A stretch of 64,000 nt of DNA from Lonicera japonica (GCA_021464415.1 CM038469.1:33637883-33701882); one strand, 5' to 3'. Counted from the stretch's first letter, positions 1-12,180 are shown. Translations and numbers: made by a program. Notes: generated by a model from the letters alone, not told the origin.

Positions 1-471
1 TTGTAACAATTAATTAATTTTTCGCTCACGGTTGTACATGGGGTTGATGGATGAAAAACGAAAACAGATCAAAGAGATCAAACAAATTTTATTTTGTTGG
101 CTAGCTTATAATATTACATGTGGGAGAGCGCGAGTGCATGGCTTGTATTTCATTGATAATTGGTAAGACTCGAAACCTACTATCTGCGAGTTCGAGCGAA
201 AATCTTTTACTATTCAGACAAAACAACCCATTCAATAAACCAATTTTTTTAATAGATAAGTTGAAAAGATAAAACCGAATGAATAGAATACGCATATTAT
301 CTCAAACTAGTTTGATGAAGAAAGAGAAGAAAACCAAACAATTAATCAAATCATATTTACAATCATATAAACACTTAATTTCCAAAAAGAAAAAAACAGA
401 AAAAAAAATGAAGGATAAAAGTTCAAGTAAAGTTAAAGTTTCAAAATAAAACAATATCCTTGAGTTCTCAC
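1..471. other. 3' flank of the thaumatin-like gene, no gene seen
   Basis: AT-rich DNA downstream of the minus-strand thaumatin-like gene. Short open frames here have no recognisable domain. It should contain the 3' UTR of that gene, but I could not fix a polyadenylation site. Confidence 0.5.
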
Positions 472-2543
472 TTAAAATAACAACCACAAATTAATGGGAA
501 ATGTCAATGCCAGCATTATTGCCCACCAATTTCCCATCAATGATTTTAAGCCCCTTGATCCACTGCAAGCCAATTTGTTGTTGTGATATGTACATACCGT
601 TTGGTTCCTGAAATTATTTTCAATAACCAAACGCACAAAATTTATTTAACTGTTATAATGTTATATAAATTAATATCACACAATACATACATTTATTTAA
701 CTGAATCACATACCTGGATGCGCAAAATGTAATAATATAGTCTGTCCCTGAGCATGTAAAAATACTCGACGGATCATCATATGCATAACTATATGCAGTT
801 GGGCATGCCTCCTTAAATTTTTTCGAATAAAATGTAGGTTGACATGTTGCTGCGTTTCCATGAATACCCCTACAACAATACTCATCAGTATTGAACACGT
901 CACACGCGCTCCTACATGCCACCACCTTGCCGCTATTTCTTACTGCAAGTTCCTTAGGGCAATTCACCCTCAGATCTCCATCGCATCCGGCAGTACCACA
1001 AGTACCATTGCCATTAATGGGCTTAACGGATATTGGCAAGTTGAAACCATCGACAAGGCTAACGTCGTAAAAGTCGAGGGCTGCAAGGGTAAATTCGGCA
1101 AGTGAGGCCGGGGTTTCACCCGAACCTGAACACTTGAGAGATGTGCCACATCTCCCAGTTTGGCACATGCCATTGCCGTTACTATCGAAGTTGCAGCCAG
1201 TCCGACCCCATATGCGGCCGGACCAGCCTACCCGAGCCTTGAAGACGATAGACTGACCGGGGTTTAGTTTGAAACCGCCTCCGTTGAAGTCATCTCCTGG
1301 CGTAGCAGCAGGCCAAATTGTTTCTTTGCAATCATTAATTATGGTGAAAACTCTTGAAGATTCTGACAGTTTCGCCCCTGCGCTTCCCATATAAATATGA
1401 AAAAAAAAATTAAAAAATTAAGTATACGAAAAAGATTCTAATTTACTTTTGAAGTTTTCCGTATAATTTTTCGGCTCTTTTGCTATAGAAAATATAGCTA
1501 TTGCCGATACGATATAATATCATATTGTACCATTGTGAAATTATATAGTACACATACCTTTTCGAAGATATATTTTGATATAATTGTAATTGCTTTGATA
1601 ATAAGTATAGCTTGGGTGAGTGGATTACTTTAGTGATAGAAGTATCCACCGAGTCTCATCCGGAATAAGAAGGGTTCTTTGTTAATTATTTGTAGTAAAA
1701 ATTGAAAGACTTAGACTTTTTTTTAAAAAAGAAAAAAAAACGGAAAAATACTGCCTTCGTATTCTTTTTCTAAGTATTAATTACCCTTTTTATTGTTTTT
1801 TTGCTTTGATTATTAAAAAATATATTTCCCCTATTTTTGGTAAATATGTAATTCATAAAAAATAATGACTAAATGCAAAAATTTCAAGGTTAGTGACCTC
1901 GTGTTGTTTCAAAAGTAGATGTGGCTTATGCTAGAGTACGTCATACAAAATATCTAATACAAAGTGTAAAACATTTAATGCACTTGATTAATTTGACAAA
2001 AGCCAGTTTAGTTTTGGACCTTTGGTATAAAAACACTTTTCAAAAAGTACTCAAATCAAAATTGAACTATTAATATGAAACAAAGATCATCACAAGTACC
2101 AGAAATGAAATACTCCTTTATCTCATCAAACATATTTATTTTATAACAAGAAATACAAAAACACAAAAGATGTATATTATATTAAAAAATATCTTATTCA
2201 CACTACAATGCCTTGTTTATAATTGTGTGCATTTGTTATAAATAATTAAAAGGGTGATGTTATATAAAGCACGTACCCCTAAAATATAGTTTTACCTTCA
2301 CATACGTATATGCATTTGTGATGGTCGTATATCATGTTTAAATGATAATAAATTAATGTGTTGGTGAAACTGGATTTAAGTGGGACTTTTATCGTCATCC
2401 GTATTTGAAAGATTGAAAATGAAACGGTGACAAATATTGAAGATAGTTTATATATAAAATATTAAGAGAAAATAGCTAGTACCTGATGAGATGAGAACTA
2501 AAACCAATAAAACTGGTACAAGGAAGCTTTGAAGTGCTGCCAT
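472..2543 (-). CDS. Thaumatin-like protein (PR-5 family), three exons, probable GPI-anchored form
   Basis: Secreted thaumatin-like/PR-5 protein; relatives act in the apoplast or at the plasma membrane and some are antifungal. Exons by splice and phase logic: exon 1 2483-2543, intron 1 with GT at 2482 and CAG ending at 1378, exon 2 714-1377, intron 2 with GTATGT at 713, exon 3 472-607. This gives 286 residues. Residues 1-21 form a leucine/valine-rich signal peptide (MAALQSFLVPVLLVLVLISS). The body has family landmarks: WSGRIWGRTGC, PASLAEFTL, DFYDVSLVDGFNLP, CRSACDVFNTDEYCC, YSYAYDDPSSIFTC and DYIITFCAS, with the dense cysteines of the 16-Cys fold. The usual acidic residue of the TGDCG signature is Arg here (TGRCG). 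Exon 3 adds about 44 residues ending in a hydrophobic run (MGNWWAIMLALTFPINLWLL), as in GPI-anchored relatives. Without splicing, the exon 2 frame would run to 653. The family is sure; exon 3 is inferred. Confidence 0.88.
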
Positions 2544-2544
2544 T

Positions 2545-2566
2545 TCTCTCTCTCTCTCTCTCTCTC
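2545..2566. repeat. (CT)n microsatellite in the thaumatin-like 5' UTR
   Basis: Eleven CT units directly before the ATG, read as GA repeats in the mRNA. GA/CT tracts in plant 5' leaders are common. Confidence 0.8.
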
Positions 2567-2596
2567 GATAAGAACTAACACTGGAGAAGTTATATG

Positions 2597-2606
2597 TATA
2601 TATATG
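2597..2606 (-). promoter_or_regulatory. Candidate TATA box of the thaumatin-like gene
   Basis: A TATATATA run on the minus strand about 55 bp before the start codon. Spacing fits a core promoter, but the area is rich in TA and GT dinucleotides, so the call is weak. Confidence 0.3.
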
Positions 2607-3773
2607 TGTGTGTGTTCATTTGTATAATGTTTTTATGTTATGTATAAATTGTGCACGAGTTCACATGTAGGGACATGGGTTAAAAGGGAGGAATAGGAAT
2701 ACGTGTGGAGAGGGGAAATGCAAAATGCCCCAACAAAGCACTTTAAATTAGAAAGTTCTCTTTGTATATAGATGATGATTCTTTCCCTAATCCTGTCCCT
2801 CAAGATTAGAAGATTCTATCCTTCTTCACTAGGAAGTACTCTAACTTAACTTTCTTTTAATATATTAATGGACCCTAGCCTCCACTAGTTAAGTAATGCT
2901 ACCCATACAAAGTGCAGAACAATTAAAGTTTTAATCACAAAGGATCGAACATGCTAAACACTTTTATATTGGTCATAAGTAATTTTGTAGGATTTATGAT
3001 TGGAAAATGGTATTATTATGGGCTTTATTTATAAATAACGTTAAATGAAGCCGATAAATATACCATCTTTATCATTTGCATGTGGGTCCTAGTATCCAAT
3101 CAATCACATCCTTTACATTATTTTCTTCGTAAATCTTTATCATTAATTAAAATTATATTTTTTGTCACAACATGGTAACTAAAACTTCATCAATTGAAGT
3201 TTCCGGTGACAAAAAATGATTTTTGTCACACGGGTTTTGGTCCCTAAGTGCTCATTTGGTTCATTCCTGAATTTTATATCAGCAAATTCGCAATTTTTTT
3301 GTAGTTCAATTTAAGAGATTGAATTATAATTCAAAATAGTAATTCAAAACGATAATAAATTTTCGTTACTAAATAAAATACATTATATGACAAAAATGTG
3401 TTTTATTAAAAATATTTCGTCTCTAAAAGTGTACAATTTATAATGGAAACATGTTTTTATCATAAATATTTTGTCATTAATAAAACAATTTATTGTATTG
3501 AATGGTTTATGTCTTTTGCGTGTTTTATCTACAACTTACATATGCGGTAGCAAAGAACAAAGGAAATTTCCCCCGGAGTCCCTCCTTTCCGTGTAGACCT
3601 ATATATATGCATATACTCCACAGCCAGTACTGAAAGCTTCAAGTTGGTGATATTTAAAAGGCATTGCAAATATATATATATATATATATATATTTTCAAA
3701 GCTTAATGTTATTCATTAATAATACTAAAACAAGGAAAAAATAAGCAACGAGAGTGCTAAGAGAGAAACGTCT
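2607..3773. other. Intergenic, AT-rich, with a small inverted repeat
   Basis: No gene recognised. A 12-bp perfect inverted repeat (ATTTTTTGTCAC) has arms at 3157-3168 and 3206-3217, with a second small inversion (AACTTC/GAAGTT) inside. Repeated GACAAAA-type words follow to about 3480, suggesting a decayed non-autonomous element. An (AT)n microsatellite lies at about 3670-3694. Confidence 0.4.
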
Positions 3774-4706
3774 GATGAAGAGCTCGATCAACTTATTCAT
3801 ACTAAGAAGAAGATTAAGCCCTCTGAGATCTCAAACATGGAAGGTGTAGTAACTGAGGGGGTTTCTCAACTGGCAGCAAGGGAGTAGGAAGGTAGATCTT
3901 CTTCCCCATAGGGCACCGGAAATACCGCTGACATGGTTAAATGGTATAAATCGGCGGAACAGAAGCACCAGTTTTCTAAAAATATTTTGTCTGATTTCGA
4001 TAAAATCTCAATTTCACGTCCATGGGAGAACCACCCTTATCCTTCTATTTTAATTCAACCGGAGTTCCATGCTGATCTTGAATTCAAATGGAGGTAAGCT
4101 ATTACTACCAAAGTTTTGGGTCTTAGTCAGAGGCAGAGCCAGGATTCTTCTGAGGGATGGACTAATAATAATAGATAAAAAAGTTAAAAAAAAAATAAAA
4201 AATATAACCATATAGTAAGTTATATAAATTAGTGGACTTATAATATTTGAGTTGGGCTAAGGGATGACTAAAATTTAACAAAGGGTGGACTTATATTAAT
4301 TTTTTTTATTTTTTTTAGTAGTGCTAGTAGGTTTTTCAAAATTTTACGTTGTGCGGTAACCCGCTCTATCCCCCCGGTTCCGCCCCCAGTCGTAGTATAT
4401 ATTACTTTTAATTATCTGGAAAATTGGCTCATTCAAATGTGGAAACCTTGTAGTTATTAGTCGTTCTTGGACTTGGGGAATGACATTTTCCTTTTTAAAT
4501 GTGATGATGATACTATATGTGGACAGAGCTCTAACTGGGGGACCATGGGTGATTGCTGGAAACTATATCGCCTTGGAAGCCCATTTTTTATGCTGATACA
4601 GCCACCATTAGTTCGACCTCGGTGTGGGTTCACATTCCAACTCTCCCATTAGAACTTTAAATGAAGATGTCATGTTCTTTATAGCTAAATGTATAAGTCA
4701 TCCTCT
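3774..4706 (+). pseudogene. Decayed LINE ORF1 / DUF4283-type gag fragment
   Basis: Translations in shifting frames resemble the DUF4283 domain common in ORF1 of plant LINE-1 elements. Visible pieces are FHADLEFKWR before 4100, LENWLIQMWKP and LDLGNDIFLFKCDD near 4410-4505, GPWVIAGNYIALEAHF near 4540-4595 in another frame, then NEDVMFFIAKCISHPL near 4655-4710. Family members read GPW.I.G.YL..W.P.F and VWVRIP.LP in this order. Stops and frameshifts make it non-coding, and a 262-bp element splits it at 4128-4389. No reverse transcriptase follows. Confidence 0.55.
4128..4389. mobile_element. Small TIR element inserted in the LINE remnant
   Basis: Starts CAGAGGCAGAGCC and ends GGTTCCGCCCCCAG, an imperfect inverted terminal repeat of the widespread CAGnGGCGGAnCC type. 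It is flanked by TCTTAGT (4121-4127) and TCGTAGT (4390-4396), a 7-bp target duplication with one mismatch. No coding capacity. Superfamily uncertain, hAT-like at best. Confidence 0.5.
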
Positions 4707-4709
4707 TAA

Positions 4710-5073
4710 GTAGGCCTGGCAACGGATCAAGGTGAATTCAAATCTATAATTGAAAAAGTTTTTGGATCAGATCATGTAACGAATCACCAAAATATTGGTC
4801 CATATCCAAATTTATTTGGATCAGATTCGGATTGGATTATATCCGATCCATTTAAAATTTTAATTATATAATAATTAGTTTGTAAATGTATAAAAAATAA
4901 TGAAATTAATATAAAAGTTAAACTTAATAACAGTCAAATTTATTCTATTCTTACAAAAAGAAACTTATTTAATACCATTGGAGTTATATTTATTTTTTAT
5001 GAGTGCATTAATAATAATGTGATAAATATAAATATAATAAATTTAAGCATAAATGTGTATCTTGGATATTGAT
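4710..5073. other. AT-rich intergenic stretch
   Basis: No gene. Repeated words such as GGATCAGAT and ATCCGATCC near 4760-4850 suggest a degenerate repeat. Otherwise low-complexity AT. Confidence 0.4.
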
Positions 5074-5985
5074 GGTGCGGATTAATGGTGCATTCTACCC
5101 CGCCAACCTCAAGCTGACACGTGGCCGTCCACGTGTCAACCGCCGAGCTCATTGCTGGGCAAGGAGCTCGGAGAAGACATATCGTGACCTCGTGAGGAAA
5201 ATGGATCTCTTTTAAGGTCCGAATGTTTACTTAAGGATCGATTTTGAACTATGCATTACAAAACGTGAGCTCCGGAGCCCTTTCAACGAGCTCCAAAATT
5301 GCCACTCTCCTTCATCGCCCAACCACTCTGCCAGAGTGGTTGGCGAGGGTATGGGCGACTGTCACCTACTTTGCAGAATGCACAGAGCTTCCCTTACTTT
5401 CATTAAATGCGCACCCGCTGCATTAAATGCACCAGAATTCATGAAGAAGCAAGGTCAGAGTTGGTACTAATACAAGCATGGCTCCAGACTCTCTATGGGG
5501 GCCCTGGCGACACGTTTCTTCTAATGATATATATACAAGGGGCATTTACTCCCCTCAACAACCAAGAAAAAAAAGAAGACAGAGTTCTCAATTAAGAACA
5601 AAAAAGAAGAATATACTTCATCGACGAGGGTGGAGAGGTATATAGGCAGGGCTAGGCAGTTTGTAACCAAGCTCCTCTTTACGAGAGACTAAACTAATGA
5701 TAGCTCATCTTCTCCAACCTACTGTAATAGTAATAAAATAGAGCGACAAGAGAGACCTTTGAGAGTTTGTATACTTGTAAATTTATCATCAATACAAGGC
5801 AAACCGAGCTCCGAGCTCCATTCCATAGGAGAGGAGTAACCCGTATCTCCTTATGAGGTCAACCTCCTCTATAAATCATTTATTCTCTCAAATTCAGCAT
5901 TTTCCCCTTTATCACTCTTATCATTTATCATAATCAAATTGACTGCGTGGCGCTGAAAACGACCTCCTAGTTTTTAGCACCAACA
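5074..5985 (+). mobile_element. 5' LTR of the Tat-type gypsy element (left border approximate)
   Basis: The right edge is set by ...CACCAACA just before a TGGCGCC primer-binding site. Inside are a TATA-like TATATATACAAGG near 5527 and a downstream AATAAAA-type signal near 5735, fitting an LTR promoter/poly(A) layout. The left edge is a guess at the first plausible TG. No matching 3' LTR was found, so the length cannot be verified. Confidence 0.5.
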
Positions 5986-5988
5986 GTT

Positions 5989-6008
5989 TGGCGCCGTCTG
6001 TGGGAAAG
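5989..6008 (+). other. Primer-binding site of the gypsy element
   Basis: TGGCGCCGTCTGTGGGAA follows the LTR end after a few bases, a common primer-binding motif of Tat-lineage plant gypsy elements. Confidence 0.65.
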
Positions 6009-6071
6009 ACAGTTTTTCTACCAAAGTAACGTACCTTTCCTGAAGCTGTATAACCACCCGAGAATTTTACT

Positions 6072-7646
6072 ATGTCTTCAAGACAAACTCAACCAGACCC
6101 TGTATTAGCTTTATACAAGAACGGCAAACTGCCCTTCAAATCTGAATCGACAGACTCCTGGCCTAAAGGTAAAGTCCCCAAGTTAGCACGAGGAGCAGGT
6201 CGTCCTCAGCCTCTGTGTTTACTGCCGTTCGCCCGATCCCTCCACGAGTCCCGGTCAGAGAAAGACTAGGGGGCCGCGGTAGAGGATTTGAAGGGAATCG
6301 CGGCAAACCTGGTGAGCTCGAGTCTCTTCACTCCAGCTCCAAAAGGGGGATCTCGTATGAAGAAATTCCGGCCTCACTCCCTCCCCTACCAGCAAGGGAC
6401 CCGCAGATCAATGTGATTTGTGAAAGACGCCCGAACGAGTTTTCGCGACATCAGAACCCGAGTATAGGACTATTTCCTCTCCCGTCGGGTAAAATGCCGG
6501 GGCGTGAGGCGGAAGCCAGACCTAGGGGGTCCGTTTTTGATAGAATCTTTTATAGAGAATCGATCGAAGAGGTCGAAAAAAGATTGATGACCAAAATGGA
6601 GGCCCAAATGGCGGAAATGATAAAGACTGTGGGTCATATGGCGGGGAGCTCGGCAGCAGCTCTAGAAAAGGACGCCAGGTCTCCATTCACGAACCATATT
6701 TAGAATTGCTCCATCCCAAAGAAGTTTAGACTCCCGGCACTAGAATCATATGATGGAAACACTGACCCTGTGGACTACTAGCAGCAATACAGAAACATGA
6801 TAGGGCTCCAGAATATCCCGGACGGTGTGGTGTGTAGAGCTTTCGCCACCACTTTGAAGGGAGCAGCCAGAACGTGGTGCAACATACAGTCTACTACCAA
6901 GGTCGATCTCGAGCTCATAGGAGCTCGGCACCAAGTTTATCTCACACTTCATGGGAATCAAGCAACAATCCAAAACCTCCACTCATCTGTTCACCATAAA
7001 ACAGAGGCTTATTGAAAGCCTGAAAGAATACGCCCGCCGTTTTAACCAAGAGAGCCTCACAGTCATCGGCTTAAACGAAGGGGTGGTGGTGGCAGCCTTC
7101 ATGGATGGGGTAACCTCCCCATACTGCCTTATAACGTTGGCAAGAATTGCACCAAAGACAATGTCTGAACTCCTAGATAAGGTTAATAAGCAGGTCGAGG
7201 TAGAAGAAACTTTGTAAGGAAGGAACCTAGCTGGTCTGTCAGGCCTCTTATTTTCTTCCAAACGCCAAAAGGGGCATAGCCCTCCCCACAGCCAGGAGAA
7301 AGAGGGTAAGAGAAATAAGAAAGAAGCAGACATAACTGAGCAAAAGTACAGCAGGGCACGCTAACATTTCACTCTTCTGACAGCTCCTCTAGGGGAAGTC
7401 TACGCCCAGTTAGACCCAAGGCTAATCCTAAAAGCTCGAAAAATGAGAACACCTGAGGAAAAACGAAACACTACCAAGCACTGCCGATACCATAAGGACC
7501 ACGACCACGAGATCGATATCTGTTGGAAGTTGAAGGGAGAAATTGAGAAACTCATTCAGAGAGGGCAGCTCAGGCAATACGTGGACAAAAAAAGGGGGCT
7601 CCTCCCGATGCCAAAGGAAAGGCCCCAAAAAACGAGATCTTTATGA
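6072..7646 (+). pseudogene. Gypsy (Tat-type) gag, degraded
   Basis: Encodes the particle protein. An open segment at 6215-6703 has a charged SVFDRIFYRESIEEVEKR stretch. After a stop at 6703 the capsid core continues (FRLPALESYDGNTDPVDY, then CRAFATTLKGAARTW at 6835-6890). A frameshift near 6930 moves the rest into another frame (IKQRLIESLKEYARRFNQESLTV, 6995-7075). A zinc-binding CRYHKDHDHEIDICWKLKGE lies at 7480-7545. At least two stops and one frameshift break it. Confidence 0.75.
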
Positions 7647-7740
7647 TTGAGGGAGGTTCTTTTTACTCCGGGAATAGCAATCGATCTAGAAAAGCCTACA
7701 TTAGGCAGGCCAGAACCTCGAGCTCGGAGGCAGAATGCTT

Positions 7741-8140
7741 CAGCTTCTGACTTACCAAAATGGTGAAATACGATGTCAAAAAGCTCGTGTTCAGCGATGA
7801 AGACATGATCGGAGTAAATTTTTCTCACGACGACCCTCTGTTGGTGACAGCAATGGTGGGCGCTCACAATGTCCACAGAATCCTCATTGACACGGGGCCA
7901 CTTCCAACCTCATGTACTACAGCACCTTTAAGGCCATGGGCCTCACCACAGAGCACCTGACTCCCTTATCAGTCACCTTGGTTGGTTTCTCATGAGATAA
8001 GACTAAATCTCTAGGAACGATCAAGCTCGCTGTAACCCTGGGGACAGTCCCCAAATAGATCACCACAATTGCCGAATTCTTGATACTGGATAAAGCTTCT
8101 CATTATAACGCCATTCTCGGTAGAGGAACACTCAATGAAA
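7741..8140 (+). pseudogene. Gypsy aspartic protease, frameshifted
   Basis: Reads VFSDEDMIGVNFSHDDPLLVTAMV then HRILIDTG, the D-T-G active-site triad, near 7885-7895. Right after the triad the frame shifts, and the continuing strand (SNLMYYSTFKAMGL-like) is in another frame. Further in-frame stops follow, so the protease would not be made. Confidence 0.65.
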
Positions 8141-8349
8141 TCAGGGTTGCCATCTCAACCTGCAGCTTGACTTTGAGATTCCTGACCCCTCAGGGAGTCG
8201 GCGAGTGAAAGAAAAATCAAGTCGAAGCTTGTAGTTGCCAATTCGAAACACTGAAGGATGTCAAAACCTCTGACATAATGGTGGCCGAGGTAAAAACCCC
8301 CTGCAGAAAAATAGGAGATAGACACCCTAGATCCCAAAGATGAAGAGAA

Positions 8350-9419
8350 AGAGCTCCGAGGCGAGTCGGTGGAAGAGATAGAGAATTTTATTATGAATCC
8401 CTCCCGGCCCAACCTGATAGGGTCTTGAAAATCAGCGATCAACTCTACACAAAAATCCGAGAAGAGTTCTGTCAATGCCTACGAGCTAACGCAGATGTCT
8501 TCGCGTGGTCTCACGATGACATAAAGGGGGTTAACCCAGAGGTTATGGTACATAGGTTAAACGGCGACCCCTGTTTCACACCCATAAGACAGAAGAAGAG
8601 AAGTTTCGCGGCAGAAAGGAACTTGGCCGCAAAAGAAGAAGTTCAAAAACTCCTCTGAGCTGGCTTTATTCGAGAGGTACACTATCTAAAATGGCTCTCC
8701 AATGTAGTGCTCGTAAAAAAGTACAGCGACAAATGGAGGATGTGCGCGGACTTCAAAGACCTCAACAAAGCATGCCTAAAGGATAGTTTCCCACTGCCCA
8801 AGATCGACCAGCTTGTGGACACTACTATGGGCCAAAGATGTTAAGTTTCATGGATGCATACTTCGGATACAATCAGGTCAAGATGGCTCTAGAAGATGAG
8901 GAGAAAACTTCATTCGTCACAAACGAAGGCACGTACTGCTACAAGGCCATGCCTTTTGGTTTAAGAAACACGGGTGCTACCTACCAAAGGGTGATGAATG
9001 CGCTATTTAAAAATCAGATAGGTCGAAACATGGAGGTTTATGTTGACGATATGTTAGTCAAAAGCCTTAAAGCCAGGAGCCATGTGTCCGACTTCAACGA
9101 AGATTTCGCCATACTCAGACAGAACGGCATGTCTCTTAACCCGGCCAAGTGTGCTTTTGGAGTTAAAGGGGGACAATTATTAGGCTTCATGGTCACCCAA
9201 AGAGGGATTGAAGCTAACCCGAAGAAAATACGAGCCCTCATTGACATGAAGTCCCCGTCCAAGCCAAAAGAGGTCCAAAGTCTAGCAGAAAAAGTGGCCG
9301 CTCTCAACAGATTCATCTCTAGAGCAACTGACAAGTGCCACCCTTTTTTCAAAATATTGCGGAAGGCCTTCGAACGGACTGAAGAATGCGAGTTAGCTTT
9401 CCAGCAGCTCAAACAATAA
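8350..9419 (+). pseudogene. Gypsy reverse transcriptase, stop-broken
   Basis: Copies element RNA into DNA in the family. The N-terminal part (FAWSHDDIKGVNPEVMVHRL) lies at 8425-8658 and ends in a stop. WMCADFKDLNKA-type sequence follows at 8735-8770, a frameshift near 8835, then a long open stretch 8838-9419 with SFMDAYFGYNQVKM, MPFGLRNTGATYQR and the catalytic YVDDM at about 9040. The fingers and palm order is normal for Ty3/gypsy. Broken by at least one stop and one frameshift. Confidence 0.82.
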
Positions 9420-10578
9420 CTTGGAGCTCCCCCTCCTAAGCTCCCCAAGAAATGAGGAAATCCTGAGCTTATATCTGGCGATATCGCGAACGGCGGTCAG
9501 CTCAGAACTGATGAGAAATGAAGAGGGAACTCAATTGCTAGTGTACTATACGAGCAGAGCTCTGCAAGCTACCGAATTGAACTACCCCAGATTAGAGAAA
9601 TTGGCCTATGCTCTACTCATCACATCTCAAAAACTAAGACCCTACTTTCAGGTCCACACTATAGACGTGCTCACTGACTAGCCACTGCGAACAGTCCTCG
9701 ACGGGCCAGAACAATTAGGCCGACTGGCTATATGGGCAGTCAAACTCGGGCAATTTGTGATTAATTATAATCCTCGAACCTCAATTAAGGGCCAGGCTAT
9801 TACCGATTTCATAGTCGAACTCACTTACGCTGAAGACCAAATTGAAGAGTCGCCAGAACTATTACCACTTGCGGACCCAAACACCTAAACTCTGGCCAAT
9901 TTAATGAATTTACTACCAGGAGTACCTATATGGGTCTTGCATGCTGATGGTGCTTCTAACCTACAAGGATCCGGAGCTGGTGTGGTACTAATTACTCCTG
10001 AGGCTAACACTATAGAGATAGCGCTGAAATTCCTATTCAAGGCTTCTAATAATGAGGATGAGTAAGACACCGTAATCTCAAGCTTGAGGATAGCCAGTGA
10101 CCTAGGGGCAAGGCAAACAGTGGTCTAGAATGACTCTGCGGTGGTGGTTGGCCAATTACTTGGTCGGAATATGGCAAAAAAAGAACGCATGGCCACAAAC
10201 TTAGCAAAGGCCAAAGTGGCGGCTCAGAAGTACTCTAACATAATCTTCATTAAAGTCCCGCGAGCTCAAAACAACAAAGCAGATCGCCTGGCCAAGTTGG
10301 CCACGACTTCAGACTTACCGAGTGGGGTGCACGTCGAATATCTAGAAAGAAAAGCTATAGATGAGCCCATAGAGCTGGACGTAGCCCCAGTGCAAATCTG
10401 CAAATGTTGGATTGACCTGATTTTGAATTACCTTATCGACGGGGCTCTCCCTAAGGACAGAAAGATGGCCAAGAGAATAAGATACGTGTCCAACAGATAC
10501 GTGGTCATCGAAACAACACTGTATAAAAGGGGATACGTCCTCTCTTTCCTGCTATGTCTGCACCCACACCAAGCCTAA
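9420..10578 (+). pseudogene. Gypsy RNase H followed by a second (archaeal-type) RNase H
   Basis: The first RNase H piece reads YYTSRALQATELNYPRLEKLAYAL (9541-9615). After a stop at 9679 a linker leads to a second RNase H start, VLHADGASNLQGSGAGVVL near 9940-9990. It continues through AVVVGQLLGRNM and KVPRAQNNKADRLAKLA (10255-10310). Dual RNase H domains are a hallmark of the Tat lineage. At least four in-frame stops are present. Confidence 0.72.
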
Positions 10579-11609
10579 GTAGGCCTATTGGAAATTCATG
10601 AAGGCCTATGCGGGGGGCATCCGAGAGCTCGTTCACTAACACTCAAAGTCGGCAGGCAAGGCTACTTCTGGCCCACCATCCTACAAGATGCGAATGAGCT
10701 GGTAAGAAAATGTGACAAGTACCAGCGATTCGCCAACATCCAGCAGCTCCCTTCAGAGCTCATGACTCCCGTCAGTAGTCCTTGGCCTTTCTCTCAATGA
10801 GGCATGGACATAGTTGGACCTTTTCTACTAGGCAAAGGACAGACCAAATTTGTAGTAGTAGCCATTGATTACTTCACTAAGTGGGCTGAGGCTAAAGCGC
10901 TAACAACCATCACCACCTTGAAGGTCCAGAATTTCGTATGAAGGAACATCATCTATCGTTTTGGGCTCCCAAAAGTACTGATCATTGATAACGGGAAGTA
11001 GTTCGACTGCGATCTCTTCAGGGACTTTTGTGAAGGACATGGAATTGAAAACCACTACAGTTCACCTGTCCATCCTCAGGCCAATGACCAAGCGAAGGTC
11101 ACCAACCGAACGTTGCTGAGCTCATTAAAAAAGAGGCTTGATGATGCAAAGGAAAACTGGTCTAAAGAGCTCCCCTCGGTACTATGGGCTTACAGAACCA
11201 CGATCAGGGGCCCAACAGGTGAAACCCCTTTTTCCTTGACCTACGAAACTGAGGCAGTTATCCCGATGGAAATGGGGGTCCCACCTTACAGAATCAACCA
11301 TCACGACTCAGCTTGTAATGACGAAAACCTATTGGCCAATCTAGACCTCTCAAAGAAAAGAAAGAACAAGCTCGAATCAAAGAAGAAGCATATAAAAAAA
11401 GCATGATCAAAGGCTACAACAAAAAGGTCAAGCACCGAAGTTTGAGTGTTGCCGGCTTGGCGCTCCGGAAAGTCACCTTGGCGACAAAAGTCTCTGAACA
11501 CAGCAAACTCGCTGCCAAGTGGGAAGGCCCTTATGTGGTTACTAAAGTCTGCAGGCCAGGAACTTATTACCTAAGGACTTCATATGGTGTGGAGCTCATG
11601 AGGCCGTAG
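10579..11609 (+). pseudogene. Gypsy integrase with lost catalytic glutamate
   Basis: Zinc-finger half: HEGLCGGHPRARSL and CDKYQRF, where the second CxxC cysteine has become Tyr. Core: GMDIVGPF with the first Asp near 10805, and IIDNGK with the second Asp near 10988, interrupted by TAG. The third motif reads QAKVTNRTLL near 11090, so the family Glu is Lys. The C-terminal part continues LPSVLWAYRTT, TPFSLTYETEAVIP and the chromodomain-less tail KWEGPYVVTKV...GTYYL to 11609. Stops at 10798 and within the core add to the damage. Confidence 0.78.
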
Positions 11610-11723
11610 AACATAGAACACCTCAAAAAATACTACCCTTAAGTTCGGACATCTTGTACTTTTGCAAAGATTCAAAAGAATGTGAATAGAATGTTTTACT
11701 CAAATACTTCGTTATTTGTAACT

Positions 11724-12180
11724 TACACTCTGTTTATAAAAATCCTCACACAAAGAGGTTAGTTTAGTAAGTGTTCAGCTCGCCAGAAGCACACTTATAC
11801 TCTGTTTACAAAAAAAAAAAACCCTCTCACGAAGAGGTCAGTTTAGCAAATGTTCAGATCGACAGAAGCACACTTACACTCTGTTTATTAAAAACTTCTC
11901 ACAAAGAGGTCAGTTTAGTAAGTGTTCAGCTGGCCAGAAGCACACTCACACTTTGTTTATTAAAAACCTCTCACAAAGAGGTCAGTTTAGTAAATGTTCA
12001 GCTCGCCAGAAGCACACTTACACTTTGTTTACAAAAAAAAAAGCCCTCTCATGAAGAGGTCAGTTTAGTAAGTGTTCAGCTCGCCAGAAGCACACTTACA
12101 CTCTGTTAAAAAAAATACTCTCACGAAGAGGTCTGTTTAGTAAGTGTTCAGCTCGCTAGAAGCACACTTACACTCTGTCA
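11724..12180 (+). repeat. Tandem repeat block downstream of pol, about 75-bp units
   Basis: Six to seven head-to-tail copies of a unit containing AAGAGGTCAGTTTAGTAAGTGTTCAGC, CGCCAGAAGCACACTTACACTC and an A-rich spacer. Such blocks between pol and the 3' LTR are typical of Tat/Ogre elements. The unit reads open in one frame only because its length is near a multiple of three. Confidence 0.85.

Noticed and set aside
839..1105. Plus-strand frame over the thaumatin-like gene
   Set aside because: Antisense shadow of exon 2; the cysteine pattern and splice logic support the minus strand.
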